In this document: one piece after another, positions 19,510-30,688 of the stretch | Position numbering within the stretch: the first letter of the stretch is position 1 | Layout of the letters: every line of letters begins with the position of its first letter | Position numbers and translations under genes: made by a program | DNA from: Actinomycetes bacterium | GTDB lineage: Bacteria > Actinomycetota > Actinomycetes > Actinomycetales > Actinomycetaceae | Assembly: GCA_023389315.1 (NCBI GenBank) | Contig: JAEWEQ010000009.1 | Coordinates: 21,027 to 85,026, forward strand | Reading direction: 5' to 3' | Length of the DNA stretch: 64,000 bases | Notes under the pieces: generated by a model | Seen by the model: only the letters and a program-made list of their open reading frames with translations | Databases searched by the model: none | What the model was told of the DNA's origin: nothing

Positions 19510-20718
19510 CTAGTTGTCTGCCACCAGCTCCCCACCGCGGAACACCTGCAGGGGACGCAACTGGGAGTCCGTTTCCAGCACATCGGCACGCCCACCCACG
19601 GTGAGGGTACCGACGTCGGAGCGCCCCAGGATCTTCGCCCCCTGGGCGGATGCCATGTAGGTGGCGTCCACGATGCCAATGTGTCCCGCGCTCACCAAGC
19701 CGCGGATTTGATCGAGCAGGTGGGAGGTGCCACCGGCAATTGATTGACCGTGGGTTAAACGGGCCACGCCGTCAGCCACCGTCACTGCCTGCGGACCCAA
19801 CTGGTAGCTGCCATCTGGCATACCGGCGGCCGCCATCGCGTCAGTAACAAAGACGATGCGCTCCCGTCCCAGTGCTTCGTAGACAGCCCGCACCATGTCG
19901 AGGGCGACGTGTACCCCATCGGCTATCAGTTCCACGATCACGCCGTCGTTAGCGGAGTCGGCTAGGAATTCTGGCACCGGCCCGGGATCGCGATGGTGGA
20001 TGGTGCGCATGCCGTTAAACAGGTGGGTGGCGGTCACATGTGGGCAGCGGGCGTTACTGGTTTCAGCCAGTTTCTTGCGCGAATAGCGCAGCGCTTCGCG
20101 CACATGTTCGGGCCCGGCATCCGTGTGACCCCAAGACGGCAGGGCACCAGCATCGATGAGTACCTCGGCGACTGAGCCATCTCCATACGCCAGCGGCTTT
20201 TCGGGGGCCACCGTCATGGTCACGCAGTAGCCTTCACAAAGCTCCATTAGCTCGGCAGTGAGTTCCGGGTCGGGGTCGACGATGTAAGTGGGGTCTTGGG
20301 CTCCACAACGTTCGTGGGAAACGAATGGTCCTTCGAAGTGGATACCGGCCAGTTCACCCTGTTTGCACAGCTCGGTGAGGGTGCGGGCGCGTGCCCGCAG
20401 CACGTCGGCAGCGGCGGTCACGCCGGAGGCAACCAAGGTGGTGGTGCCGTGCCGGCGGTGTTCAGTTACTGCCACCATCGCAGCTTCGGTGGTTTCTGCG
20501 TTGGGGAAGGATTCTCCACCTCCGCCGTGGCAGTGTACGTCCACTAAGCCGGGAAGTAGGTAATTGTCGGTGGCGGGAGTTTGCTTTAGCTGGTCCGCGT
20601 CTAGAACCTGGGTGGCGGGTCCTACCGCCATGATGGTGTCATCGAAAATGATGGCACCATCGTCGATAACTTCTTCGTTGGTCACTACGCGTCCGCGCAG
20701 AATCTTTGCAGTACTCAT
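19510..20718 (-). CDS. nagA: N-acetylglucosamine-6-phosphate deacetylase
   Basis: NagA removes the acetyl group from GlcNAc-6-phosphate in amino-sugar recycling. The protein has 402 residues from MSTAKILRGR (ATG 20718). The longer frame to 20820 is rejected because it overlaps nucS and has no family similarity. Amidohydrolase motifs are visible: LVDVHCHGGGG (His62, His64), HFEGPF (the metal-binding Glu), SWGHTDAG, ATHLFNGM and the catalytic Asp in TDAMAAAG. No nagB or sugar transporter lies beside it, so here it stands as a single housekeeping gene. Confidence 0.93.
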   Translation of the reverse strand: MSTAKILRGRVVTNEEVIDDGAIIFDDTIMAVGPATQVLDADQLKQTPATDNYLLPGLVDVHCHGGGGESFPNAETTEAAMVAVTEHRRHGTTTLVASGVTAAADVLRARARTLTELCKQGELAGIHFEGPFVSHERCGAQDPTYIVDPDPELTAELMELCEGYCVTMTVAPEKPLAYGDGSVAEVLIDAGALPSWGHTDAGPEHVREALRYSRKKLAETSNARCPHVTATHLFNGMRTIHHRDPGPVPEFLADSANDGVIVELIADGVHVALDMVRAVYEALGRERIVFVTDAMAAAGMPDGSYQLGPQAVTVADGVARLTHGQSIAGGTSHLLDQIRGLVSAGHIGIVDATYMASAQGAKILGRSDVGTLTVGGRADVLETDSQLRPLQVFRGGELVADN

Positions 20719-20785
20719 ACCCTCATTGTCTCTCAAATTGAGCCATTCTTGGTAGGACTTCAAGGCGGTATCTGGCTGCGATGCG

Positions 20786-21481
20786 TTAGAACAATCTGTC
20801 CTCGGCATCGTCCATGCCACGCAGTGCGTCGTAGTCCAACACCACGCAGCGAATCCCGCGGTCGGTGGCTAGAGTGCGCGCCTGGCGGGTGATTTCCTGC
20901 GCCGCGAACACGCCACTGAGTCCCTCCAGCAGGGGGTCGCGGCCGAGCAATTCCAGGTAGCGGGTGAGCTGTTCCACGCCGTCCACTCCGCCGCGGCGCT
21001 TGATCTCTACCGCCACCGGCGCGCCATCTTGGTCCCTGGCCAGAATGTCGACCGGCCCGATGGCAGTGGGGTATTCGCGGCGCATGAGCTTGAATCCATC
21101 CCCGAGGACGTGGATGTTGTCGGCCAAGAGAGCCTGCAGGTGGGCTTCTACCCCGTCTTTAATGAGGCCGGGATCAATGCCGAGGTGCTCTTCGTGGTCT
21201 AGGCTGACGTCGGCAATCTTAATCACCAACTTGTCGTTGCTTTTGGTTGCCTCCACTACCCACACTTCGCGGTAACCGTCGGCGCTTTGTTCTTCGTCTG
21301 GTTCGGTAACGCGCATGGTGCAGGGCGCACTCATCCAGTTCAGTGGCTTGTAGGAGCCGCCATCTGAATGCACCAGAACCGATCCGTCGGCCTTAATCAT
21401 CAGCATCCGCTGGGCGCGGGGCAGGTGGGCATCCAGTCGCCCAGAGTAGTCAACACAACATTCGGCTATCACAATGCGCAC
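20786..21481 (-). CDS. nucS: Endonuclease NucS (mismatch-specific)
   Basis: NucS carries out the non-canonical mismatch repair of actinobacteria, which lack MutS/MutL, by cleaving both strands at mismatches. The 231-residue protein shows the N-terminal DNA-binding domain ([25 protein letters not shown]) and the C-terminal nuclease domain with [18 protein letters not shown] and the helix [11 protein letters not shown]. The C-terminus EDRLF resembles the beta-clamp-binding tail of this family. GTG 21481 is chosen because AAGGTG lies 5-6 bases upstream and the family starts at this point. GTG 21490, three codons earlier, is the alternative. Confidence 0.93.
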   Translation of the reverse strand: MRIVIAECCVDYSGRLDAHLPRAQRMLMIKADGSVLVHSDGGSYKPLNWMSAPCTMRVTEPDEEQSADGYREVWVVEATKSNDKLVIKIADVSLDHEEHLGIDPGLIKDGVEAHLQALLADNIHVLGDGFKLMRREYPTAIGPVDILARDQDGAPVAVEIKRRGGVDGVEQLTRYLELLGRDPLLEGLSGVFAAQEITRQARTLATDRGIRCVVLDYDALRGMDDAEDRLF

Positions 21482-21576
21482 GAGTTTCACCTTATCAAAC
21501 TGGGTGCGCGGGGTATATTTGCGCCTTCCCGTAGCACCGGGCGCGACTGGCGGGCACGGCTAGCAGGCGCGGTTGG

Positions 21577-22005
21577 TTAGATCATCGGCGGGTCAACGAT
21601 GGCCGAGGACGGTTTCGGTGGTCCCGATTCCAGCCAGGACACTAGCCCGTTGTACCACTGGGGGGTGAGCGCTAAGTGCAGGCGCTGCCCCTGGGCAATG
21701 AGGGTAATTTCCATAACTTGCCCGCCGCTGCGTTCCACCGGATGGGAGACACTGGTGGCGCCGCGCGGGAAGCGGTATCGGGGGCCGTAGTCAAATCCCA
21801 CCAAGCGGAACCATTGGAACTCATCCATCCCGAAGCGCCCCATACCGGAAACCCACCCGGAGGTGGTGTCCGGGCGGGTCCAGCATTCGAAAGTGCCGAC
21901 AATGCGGCCAATCATACGCACGCGCAAAAGCAGGACCAGGACGGCCCCTAGCGCCACCAGCGCAAGGAGGAGGACCAGCAGCATCAGTATTTCCAGCACC
22001 GTCAT
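21577..22005 (-). CDS. DUF2550 family membrane protein
   Basis: One N-terminal transmembrane helix (LEILMLLVLLLALVALGAVLVLLL) is followed by a compact soluble domain of about 110 residues with the GFDYGPRYRFPRG core and a closing hydrophobic LHLALTPQWYNGLVSWLE. This matches DUF2550, a family found next to atpC in many actinobacteria, including mycobacteria. It lies 27 bp downstream of atpC on the same strand and is probably at the end of the ATP synthase operon. Function unknown. Confidence 0.85.
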   Translation of the reverse strand: MTVLEILMLLVLLLALVALGAVLVLLLRVRMIGRIVGTFECWTRPDTTSGWVSGMGRFGMDEFQWFRLVGFDYGPRYRFPRGATSVSHPVERSGGQVMEITLIAQGQRLHLALTPQWYNGLVSWLESGPPKPSSAIVDPPMI

Positions 22006-22032
22006 ACTCGTGGCCTCCTTCTTGTGCTTTCG

Positions 22033-22302
22033 TCAGGCAGTGATCTTACCTTCGTCCACCACAATGGTGACAAAGTTTGAGTCCACTGACACGAACCCCT
22101 TTGAGACCGCGAACTCATGGTGACCGTCGGTAGTGTCAACGCGCACCAGCCCGGCCTTGAGTACCGCCAGGATGGGAGCGCGGTCGTAGAGGATCCCTAG
22201 TTCGCCCTCAGCGGCGGGCACGACCACGGACGCAGCCAGGCCGTGCCACAACCGCTGCGTGCGGGTGACTACCTCAACTTGGAGCATTCCCTTATCAGCC
22301 AT
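22033..22302 (-). CDS. atpC: ATP synthase epsilon subunit, short form
   Basis: This is the central-stalk epsilon subunit. At 89 residues it contains only the N-terminal beta-sandwich domain (LQVEVVTRTQRLWHG, EGELGILYDRAPILAVL, FVTIVVDEGKI). The two C-terminal helices that can extend and inhibit the enzyme in E. coli-type subunits (~130 residues) are missing. The stop is clean and the spacing to the next gene is normal, so this is a naturally short form, not a frameshift. It starts 3 bases after the atpD stop. Confidence 0.93.
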   Translation of the reverse strand: MADKGMLQVEVVTRTQRLWHGLAASVVVPAAEGELGILYDRAPILAVLKAGLVRVDTTDGHHEFAVSKGFVSVDSNFVTIVVDEGKITA

Positions 22303-22305
22303 GGG

Positions 22306-23778
<1,473 letters not shown>

Positions 23779-24708
23779 TCAGCTGTTCGATAATGCGTCG
23801 GCACCGGATACGATCTCGGTGATTTCCTGGGTAATTTCTGCTTGGCGAGCGGCGTTCGCCAAACGCGTGTAGTTGGTGATGAGTTCTTCGGCATTCTCGG
23901 TGGCGGTGTGCATTGCCCGCTGCCGCGATGCCAACTCCGAGGCGGCAGATTGCAACATGGCGTTGCGGATGCGGTTTTCCACGTACAGCGGAAGGAGAGC
24001 AGCCAGTACTGCTTCCTCACTGGGTTCGAACTCATACTCCGGGAACGCCAGTTCCGGGTGATCCTCGAAACCAAGTTCACGTTCGCGTTCCTCATCCGAT
24101 TGCGGCATGTCCACCACCGTTAGCGGCATCATTTGTCGCACTTCCGGTACTTGGGTCACCATGTTCTTGAAACGGGTGAACACCAGGTAGACCTCGCTGA
24201 TCCCGGTTTCGGGATTCGGATCTAGGAAGACGTCCAGCAGAACCCGCGCGATGTCGACAATAGTCTCATCGGTGGGGGCGTCAGATTCCCCTTCCCAAAA
24301 GCGCTCCACATGACGCCCACGGAAACGGAAGTAGGCGCTGGCTCGCCGGCCCGAGGTATACAGGATTGGCTCTTTGCCTTCCGCCTGTAAACGCTCGATA
24401 AGTCGTTCGGTTTCGCGCAAAATCGTAGCCGAATACGCCCCCGCCATACCGCGGTCCGAGGTCACGGTAAGTACTGCCACCCGATTAGTGTCGGTGCGTT
24501 TGCGAGTGAGGGGATGATCGAGGTCCCCGTGGATCGCCACCGCCGCCACCGCTTGGGTGAGGGCTTTTTCGTACGGTCCCGCTTCGGTGGCGGCAGCACG
24601 CGCTTTCCCAATGCGGGAGGCAGCGATTAGCTCCATTGCCCGAAACACCTTTTTCAGGGTCTGGGTGGAGCGGATCCGCTGCTTGTAAATACGCTGTTTA
24701 CCGCCCAT
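23779..24708 (-). CDS. atpG: ATP synthase F1 gamma subunit
   Basis: This is the central rotor shaft. The 309-residue protein begins MGGKQRIYKQRIRSTQTL and contains TSDRGMAGAYSATILRE, the conserved globular-domain element. It closes with a helix (RNAMLQSAASELASRQRAM, EITEIVSGADAL) that enters the alpha3-beta3 head. It lies 2 bases after atpA and 21 bases before atpD. Confidence 0.97.
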   Translation of the reverse strand: MGGKQRIYKQRIRSTQTLKKVFRAMELIAASRIGKARAAATEAGPYEKALTQAVAAVAIHGDLDHPLTRKRTDTNRVAVLTVTSDRGMAGAYSATILRETERLIERLQAEGKEPILYTSGRRASAYFRFRGRHVERFWEGESDAPTDETIVDIARVLLDVFLDPNPETGISEVYLVFTRFKNMVTQVPEVRQMMPLTVVDMPQSDEERERELGFEDHPELAFPEYEFEPSEEAVLAALLPLYVENRIRNAMLQSAASELASRQRAMHTATENAEELITNYTRLANAARQAEITQEITEIVSGADALSNS

Positions 24709-24710
24709 TA

Positions 24711-26339
24711 TCAGGCCTTCTTGCCGCGGACGATTTGCTCTTGGGTTTGTTCCGCTACCGCTTCACCTTCGGCCGCTTCCAGGTTGATACCTTCAGCGGA
24801 GAGGAACGACTTCAGGTAAGTCTCCACCCCTGCCTTCAGAGCGGCCTCGGTGTCTTCAGCGAGTAAACCGGTTTCTTCGATGGTCTTGAGCACCTCGGTG
24901 CGCCCGTGCAGGTAGTCCAGCATGCCACGTTCGAAACGCGCCACATCGGCCACCGGAATGTCATCGAGGTAGCCGTGGGTACCAGCCCAAATGGAAGCAA
25001 CCTGATCGGGCACCGGATAGGGCGTGGCCTGCGGCTGCTTGAGCAGCTCCATCAGACGTTCACCGCGGGTTAGCTGCTGCTTGGTAGCAGAGTCCAGGTC
25101 GGAAGCGAACATGGCGAAAGCAGCCATCGAACGGTACTGCGCCAGGGTGATCTTCAAAGTACCGGAGACCTTCTTCATGGCCTTAACCTGGGCGTCACCA
25201 CCGACGCGGGATACCGAAATACCCACATCAACTGCCGGACGCTGGTTGGCATTGAACAGGTCCGACTGCAAGAAGATCTGCCCGTCGGTAATGGAGATCA
25301 CGTTGGTGGGAATGTAAGCGGAGACGTCGTTAGCCTTGGTCTCAATAATCGGCAGACCGGTCATGGAGCCACCACCGAGCTCGTCGGAGAGCTTCGCGCA
25401 GCGTTCCAACAGGCGCGAGTGCAAGTAAAATACGTCACCGGGGTAGGCTTCACGGCCCGGCGGGCGGCGCAGCAACAGCGATACCGCACGGTAGGCTTCG
25501 GCCTGCTTGGACAGGTCATCGAAAATAATGAGCACGTGCTTGCCCTGGTACATCCAGTGCTGTCCAATAGCCGAACCAGTGTAGGGAGCCAAGTACTTAT
25601 AGCCTGCCGGATCGGAGGCCGGGGAAGCCACGATAGTGGTGTATTCCATGGCGCCCGCAGCTTCCAACGCGCCCTTCACCGCGGCGATAGTGGAGCCCTT
25701 CTGCCCGATCGCGACGTAGATGCAGCGTACCTGCTTCTTCGGGTCACCGGAGAGCCAGTTTTCCCGCTGATTCATGATGGTGTCAAGTGCAATAGCGGTC
25801 TTACCGGTTTGCCGGTCACCAATGATCAACTGCCGCTGGCCGCGCCCGATCGGGATCATCGAGTCAATGGCCTTCAAGCCGGTTTGCAGCGGCTCATGCA
25901 CTGACTTACGCATCATTACGCCCGGTGCCTGCAGCTCCAGGGCGCGCTGCTCGTCCAGGTCAGTAATTTCACCCAGACCGTCAATGGGCTTGCCCATGGG
26001 GTCGACTACGCGACCGAGGTAGCCTTCACCTACGGGGACGGATAGCACTTCCCCGGTGCGGCGCACCTGCTGCCCTTCTTCGATATGGGTGTAGTCACCG
26101 AGGACGATCACGCCGATGTCGCGGATGTCGAGGTTGGATGCCAGTCCCAGCGTGCCGTCTTCAAACCTGAGGAGCTCATTCGCCATGACTCCTGGTAGAC
26201 CCTCCACGTGGGCGATGCCGTCGGCAGCCTGAGTCACGTGACCGATCTCTTCGACGGCGGTCTCAGAGGGTTGGTATGATTCGACGAAGCTGTCTAGAGC
26301 CGCCCTGATTTGTTCGGGCCGGATAGAGAGTTCAGCCAT
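24711..26339 (-). CDS. atpA: ATP synthase F1 alpha subunit
   Basis: This is the regulatory nucleotide-binding subunit. The 542-residue protein has the Walker A motif GDRQTGKT (174-181), the arginine-finger region [20 protein letters not shown] and the conserved [20 protein letters not shown]. The Glu/Ala-rich C-terminal extension of about 25 residues is usual for actinobacterial AtpA. Confidence 0.98.
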   Translation of the reverse strand: MAELSIRPEQIRAALDSFVESYQPSETAVEEIGHVTQAADGIAHVEGLPGVMANELLRFEDGTLGLASNLDIRDIGVIVLGDYTHIEEGQQVRRTGEVLSVPVGEGYLGRVVDPMGKPIDGLGEITDLDEQRALELQAPGVMMRKSVHEPLQTGLKAIDSMIPIGRGQRQLIIGDRQTGKTAIALDTIMNQRENWLSGDPKKQVRCIYVAIGQKGSTIAAVKGALEAAGAMEYTTIVASPASDPAGYKYLAPYTGSAIGQHWMYQGKHVLIIFDDLSKQAEAYRAVSLLLRRPPGREAYPGDVFYLHSRLLERCAKLSDELGGGSMTGLPIIETKANDVSAYIPTNVISITDGQIFLQSDLFNANQRPAVDVGISVSRVGGDAQVKAMKKVSGTLKITLAQYRSMAAFAMFASDLDSATKQQLTRGERLMELLKQPQATPYPVPDQVASIWAGTHGYLDDIPVADVARFERGMLDYLHGRTEVLKTIEETGLLAEDTEAALKAGVETYLKSFLSAEGINLEAAEGEAVAEQTQEQIVRGKKA

Positions 26340-26377
26340 TGAGCTTTTCCTTACCGTGTTTTATGAAAACGACCAAG

Positions 26378-27199
26378 TTATGAGTGTGAAAGTTCGCGTT
26401 TCGCCTGCGCGATTTGTGAACTTACAGTGGCATTTATCGCGTGCTGGCCGACCTCGACGCTCAGTCCCCCCAAGACGGATGGGTCAACCACTGTGTTGAT
26501 GGAAACGACCTTTTGGTAGCGCGCCTGCAGCAGGGAACGCAAGCGCTCCAGCTGCTGGGGCTGCAACGGCTGCGCACTGGTGACGGTGGCAACCACCTGG
26601 TTGCGTCGGTCTGCTGCCAATTTAATGAGTGAGCGTAGCCGCGATGTGAGGCGGCCATGCTTGGAAAGGCGCACCGTGCGACGCACCAGTCGGGAGGTGT
26701 AGGGGCTGAGGGCATCGCCAAATAGGCGCGCCGCGAAGTGAGCCCGGTCGTGAGCGCTCCCTACTCCCAAGTCTGACAGCCCAATACGCAACTCGCGATG
26801 TTCCCCAAGAAACTCGTGCACCGCGAAGAGTTCTCCCTCCACCGCTTCCAGTTGCCCGGCATTTTCGGCGGCAAGGAACACCGCTTGATTGCCTAAGGTT
26901 TCACAGGCGACGGCAACGTCGTCGGGGCTAGACCAGTGGCCGCGAGCTAGTTCTTCGAGTACGTTCAATGCCTGCGACGTTACCGCCGACGATAGCATTT
27001 CCTTCACAAACTCAGATTTGTCTTGCGCCTCGCGCCCAGGGTCGGTCATGGCCATGCGCACTCGCGGAGTCGAGCGCAGCAGGTCCGAAACCCCATACAG
27101 GTTTTCGGCCACCTCCATGGCGTCTACCGAGTTACCCAGTAGTTCACGGTGCAAGATTGCTTCTGCGCTGTGCAGTGAATTCGCACTCGCGGCTCGCAT
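26378..27199 (-). CDS. atpH: ATP synthase delta subunit (OSCP-type)
   Basis: This is the peripheral-stalk subunit linking b to the F1 head. The 273 residues are typical of the long actinobacterial delta, about 90 residues longer than E. coli. The conserved C-terminal OSCP end reads VSINTVVDPSVLGGLSVEVG. It starts directly after the atpF stop, with no gap, and is followed by atpA 38 bases on. Confidence 0.94.
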   Translation of the reverse strand: MRAASANSLHSAEAILHRELLGNSVDAMEVAENLYGVSDLLRSTPRVRMAMTDPGREAQDKSEFVKEMLSSAVTSQALNVLEELARGHWSSPDDVAVACETLGNQAVFLAAENAGQLEAVEGELFAVHEFLGEHRELRIGLSDLGVGSAHDRAHFAARLFGDALSPYTSRLVRRTVRLSKHGRLTSRLRSLIKLAADRRNQVVATVTSAQPLQPQQLERLRSLLQARYQKVVSINTVVDPSVLGGLSVEVGQHAINATVSSQIAQAKRELSHS

Positions 27200-27748
27200 T
27201 TAGACCTCCTGCGGCTGGATCTGGGCTTCCAGATCGTTGAGGAATCGATCCACCACCCGAGCGGTGAGCTCGGTGTCTTTGAGCTGTTCACCCACGATTT
27301 TTTCAGCGAGTTCGGAAGCCAGGAGTCCAATTTCGGACTGCAGTGAAATCTCCGCCGCCTGGCGTTCGGCAGCGATTTGACGCTGCGCGTTCTCCAGGAT
27401 CCGGCTGGCTTCTTCCTCAGCTTCACGTCGTGCCTTGGCTACGATCGATTTGGCATCTTCGCTGGCGTCGGAACGGATAGTACCCGCCTGCGCGTTAGCT
27501 GCCGCGATAGTTTCCTCCGCACGTCGCTTCGCTAAGGCCTCCGCTTCCTGGGCTCGCTCGCTAGCGCGCAGACCGTCCTCGATCATCTGGCTACGTTGGT
27601 CCAACATAGCGTTGAACTTGGGCAGGGCGTAGACCAAGAAGACGATGAAGATCGGCGCGACTACGACGATCGACCACACTAAGTCGTAGACGGGGGGTAG
27701 GAATAAATCCCCGCCGGAGACGTTGGTTTCAGATGCGGGAAGAATCAT
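27200..27748 (-). CDS. atpF: ATP synthase F0 subunit b
   Basis: This is the peripheral-stalk b subunit. It has an N-terminal transmembrane helix (VYDLVWSIVVVAPIFIVFLVYALPKF, read in overlapping parts) and then a long Ala/Glu/Arg coiled coil with the family segment LASELAEKIVGEQLKD near residue 150. The 182-residue length is standard. An octamer CGTCCTCG falls at 27574 within the coiled-coil start. The gene is 2 bases from atpE and abuts atpH. Confidence 0.96.
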   Translation of the reverse strand: MILPASETNVSGGDLFLPPVYDLVWSIVVVAPIFIVFLVYALPKFNAMLDQRSQMIEDGLRASERAQEAEALAKRRAEETIAAANAQAGTIRSDASEDAKSIVAKARREAEEEASRILENAQRQIAAERQAAEISLQSEIGLLASELAEKIVGEQLKDTELTARVVDRFLNDLEAQIQPQEV

Positions 27749-27750
27749 GA

Positions 27751-27960
<210 letters not shown>

Positions 27961-28038
27961 CTATCCTTTTCTTGGTTGTTCTTATCCAGATGCGGATAAG
28001 GGGTCGTTTCTGGTGAGAGTTGCTCACCAGCAGATTTT

Positions 28039-28836
28039 CTAGTGCGCCTCCACTGACATCTTGATGTAGACAGCAGTGAGAACCGCGAAGATGAAGGCTT
28101 GCAGGCCGGCGACGAAGATTTCGAACAGGGTGAATGCCAGTGCGCCGAGCAAAGTCAAGGTGCCCAGCGGTTTCATAGCAGCCGCCGCTTCGAAGAACAG
28201 GTAGTGGGTACCAAAGAAGCACATCGCCAATAGCATGTGACCGACCATCATATTCACCAGCAAACGGATGGTGAGGGTGGCGGGGCGAATGACGAAAGTG
28301 GAGACCAACTCGATGGGCGCCAAGATGAAGTACAGCGGCCAGGGAACTCCGGGTGGGAATAGTTGCGTACGGAAGAACGTCAATGTCCCCTGCGCGCGAA
28401 TACCGGCGGCAATGAAGATCACGTAGGACAGAATCGCGAACACCAGCGGAATGGCGATCACCGAGGAGGCGGCGATATTCAATCCCGGGATAATGCCTGT
28501 GATGTTCATGAACAAGACGGCGAAGAAAATGGTGGTCAAGATGGGGGCGTAACGGCGGCCGTTGACTTCACCCAGGGTTTCGATAGAGATCTTGTCCCGC
28601 ACGAAGGTGATTATAAGCTCCAACACGGACTGCCCCCGCCCGGGGACTAGTTGTGCCCGCTGTGCACCGATCATCATGATCACCAGCAGGGCAGCGGCGG
28701 CGATGATGCGTACCAGCACCAGGCGGTTCATCTCAAAAATGGTGCCCTCGAAGGCGAAGGGAGCCGGGAAGAAGTCCCCCAGTCCAGGCTTGGCTGCCAC
28801 GATGGCACCGGCAGCTGTGTGGGCAACCGACGTCAT
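28039..28836 (-). CDS. atpB: ATP synthase F0 subunit a
   Basis: This is the stator channel subunit. The 265-residue protein has several transmembrane helices and the essential arginine in TLTIRLLVNMMVGHML. It precedes atpE by 84 bases. The 159 bp upstream (28837-28995) hold no gene or clear hairpin; a promoter is expected there but I see no good consensus. Confidence 0.97.
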   Translation of the reverse strand: MTSVAHTAAGAIVAAKPGLGDFFPAPFAFEGTIFEMNRLVLVRIIAAAALLVIMMIGAQRAQLVPGRGQSVLELIITFVRDKISIETLGEVNGRRYAPILTTIFFAVLFMNITGIIPGLNIAASSVIAIPLVFAILSYVIFIAAGIRAQGTLTFFRTQLFPPGVPWPLYFILAPIELVSTFVIRPATLTIRLLVNMMVGHMLLAMCFFGTHYLFFEAAAAMKPLGTLTLLGALAFTLFEIFVAGLQAFIFAVLTAVYIKMSVEAH

Positions 28837-28995
28837 TGCTGCGCTAAACAGGATGCACCCCCTGGGGTTGAGTTGGGATTGGCCAAAACGGCCTCGTTCA
28901 TGGCACTAATCGAACTGTATATGATCCGACGGACGCGCCACATGGGAACCACCCATAATGCTATCAGGATCACCTTCTCGAACAGAATTTTTGGG

Positions 28996-29412
28996 CTAGC
29001 GATTATCCTTTTTTGCCAGCTCTATAGTTTGGATTTTAGCCCGCATGAGAATCCAAGCTTGCGTCAGGCTCTGCGCCAGCACCAGTATTACTAAGGCATA
29101 CGCCATCGCCCGCGGTTCCAACATCTGGCTCGAGCGCACCAACAATACGGTAGCCAATACCACCAACAGCTTGATCAGATAGTCCCCCATCATGGCCGCA
29201 CCGAAAAAATCCGGATGCCGCTTCACCACTTCGGTGGTGAACCAGGTGATGGCTGCCAAAACCAATCCCACCGCCACCGCCACCCCGGTGCCGGCCAGGG
29301 CAGTTGGCGACACCAGCCAGGTCACCGCCGCTAAGGCTGCTGAGATAATGACGCTCACCAGGACAACCATTTTGGCTAGGCGGGTGAGGGTGTCAGGCAA
29401 GTTGGTATACAT
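28996..29412 (-). CDS. AtpI-like four-helix membrane protein
   Basis: A 138-residue protein with four transmembrane helices in a row and a short basic C-terminus (AKIQTIELAKKDNR). It lies between wecA and atpB, the place where atpI or the equivalent hypothetical gene sits in other actinobacteria. AtpI helps c-ring assembly. The assignment is from position and topology, since sequence conservation in this family is low. Confidence 0.65.
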   Translation of the reverse strand: MYTNLPDTLTRLAKMVVLVSVIISAALAAVTWLVSPTALAGTGVAVAVGLVLAAITWFTTEVVKRHPDFFGAAMMGDYLIKLLVVLATVLLVRSSQMLEPRAMAYALVILVLAQSLTQAWILMRAKIQTIELAKKDNR

Positions 29413-29546
29413 GATTTGGTCCTTCTTCTTTTGCTGGTTGGGGCCATTCCTACCTGGTGTGCCGGCGTGGGGCGAACCTGGGTGCGGTGCGCGGCACCTG
29501 CCGGCATTTCACATGCTGACCACTAAGCTGACTTCTGTCAAAGCCG

Positions 29547-30680
29547 TCAGGCACTCTTAGTGACCATACTGGACTTCTCTTTCCCCGGCTTGCGCCGTTT
29601 CAGCCCAGGCAACAAGTTAATGGTCAACACCACGGTCAGTACAAACGCCGGTATCGCCACCAGTGAGACAGTGAGCGGTGAATACACCAATAGTGCCACC
29701 GTGGGGAAGGTGATCACCGCGGTCCACAGGTAGAGCAGCAGCACCACCGCGGTATGGGAATGCCCGATGTCGAGCAGCCGGTGGTGCAGATGCTTGCGGT
29801 CAGCGTGGAAAGGTGAATGCCCGGCTTTGACGCGCCGGAACACCGCTAGCGCCATATCCACGATGGGAATCGCCAACACCACGATGGGCAAGATGATGGG
29901 CAAGAAAGAAGTGATTAGCTGGGAATCGCCCAATACCAGCGGATCGATCTGGCCGGTCACGATAATCGCTGCACTGGCAGTGATGGTCCCTAAACCGAGC
30001 GCTCCAGAATCACCCATGAAGATCGAACCGGGATGAAAATTATGCGGCAAAAACCCGATGCAAATCCCCAACAGCGCGGCGATGATCAGGGAGGCAGTGC
30101 TGGCGTAGGTTAAAGCCCCCGAAGCGCGGGTGAGCATGTACGAATAGATGAAGAACGCACTCGCCCCAATCGCCACTACCCCGGTGGCCAAGCCGTCCAA
30201 CCCGTCGACGAAGTTAACGGCGTTCATCATGGCGACGAAAATAAAGATGGTCACCCCCAGTGACAGCGAAGACGATCCGATGGTGATGCCAAAGATCGGG
30301 AACGTCACTAGCTGCACGCCTTGGTAAGCCAGGAAGCCAGCCACCAGGATCTGTCCGGCCATCTTGGCGGTCCAGTCCAGATCCCATACGTCATCGACGA
30401 GTCCGAGGGAGGAAATCGCCGCCGCTCCGACCAACACCCACCAGGGGGTCTTAGTTACGAAAACTGGCTCGAAGTACGGAATTTGGGAAGCCACCGTCAA
30501 GGCCACCGCGAAACCCACGATCATGGCGATGCCACCGAGCCGCGGGATGGGTTCAGTGTGGACGTCGCGTTCGCGTACGGGGGTGAGCACGCGCCATTCC
30601 AGGGACAGTCGTCGCATCACGGAAGTCATCAAGAACGTGACTGCCGCGGCGATGATCATCACCATGAGGTAAAGGCGCAT
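29547..30680 (-). CDS. wecA: Undecaprenyl-phosphate GlcNAc-1-phosphate transferase (WecA/TagO type)
   Basis: This enzyme moves GlcNAc-1-phosphate from UDP-GlcNAc to the lipid carrier, starting a cell-wall polysaccharide. The 377-residue protein has about ten transmembrane helices and the MraY/WecA-family motifs: PVRERDVHTEPIPRLGG, NAVNFVDGLDGLATG (the metal-binding Asp pair) and the cytosolic HADRKHLHHRLLDIGHSH histidine-rich loop. It follows tsaC by 8 bases and sits upstream of the ATP synthase genes, as in mycobacteria. Confidence 0.93.
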   Translation of the reverse strand: MRLYLMVMIIAAAVTFLMTSVMRRLSLEWRVLTPVRERDVHTEPIPRLGGIAMIVGFAVALTVASQIPYFEPVFVTKTPWWVLVGAAAISSLGLVDDVWDLDWTAKMAGQILVAGFLAYQGVQLVTFPIFGITIGSSSLSLGVTIFIFVAMMNAVNFVDGLDGLATGVVAIGASAFFIYSYMLTRASGALTYASTASLIIAALLGICIGFLPHNFHPGSIFMGDSGALGLGTITASAAIIVTGQIDPLVLGDSQLITSFLPIILPIVVLAIPIVDMALAVFRRVKAGHSPFHADRKHLHHRLLDIGHSHTAVVLLLYLWTAVITFPTVALLVYSPLTVSLVAIPAFVLTVVLTINLLPGLKRRKPGKEKSSMVTKSA

Positions 30681-30688
30681 TGGCTTGG

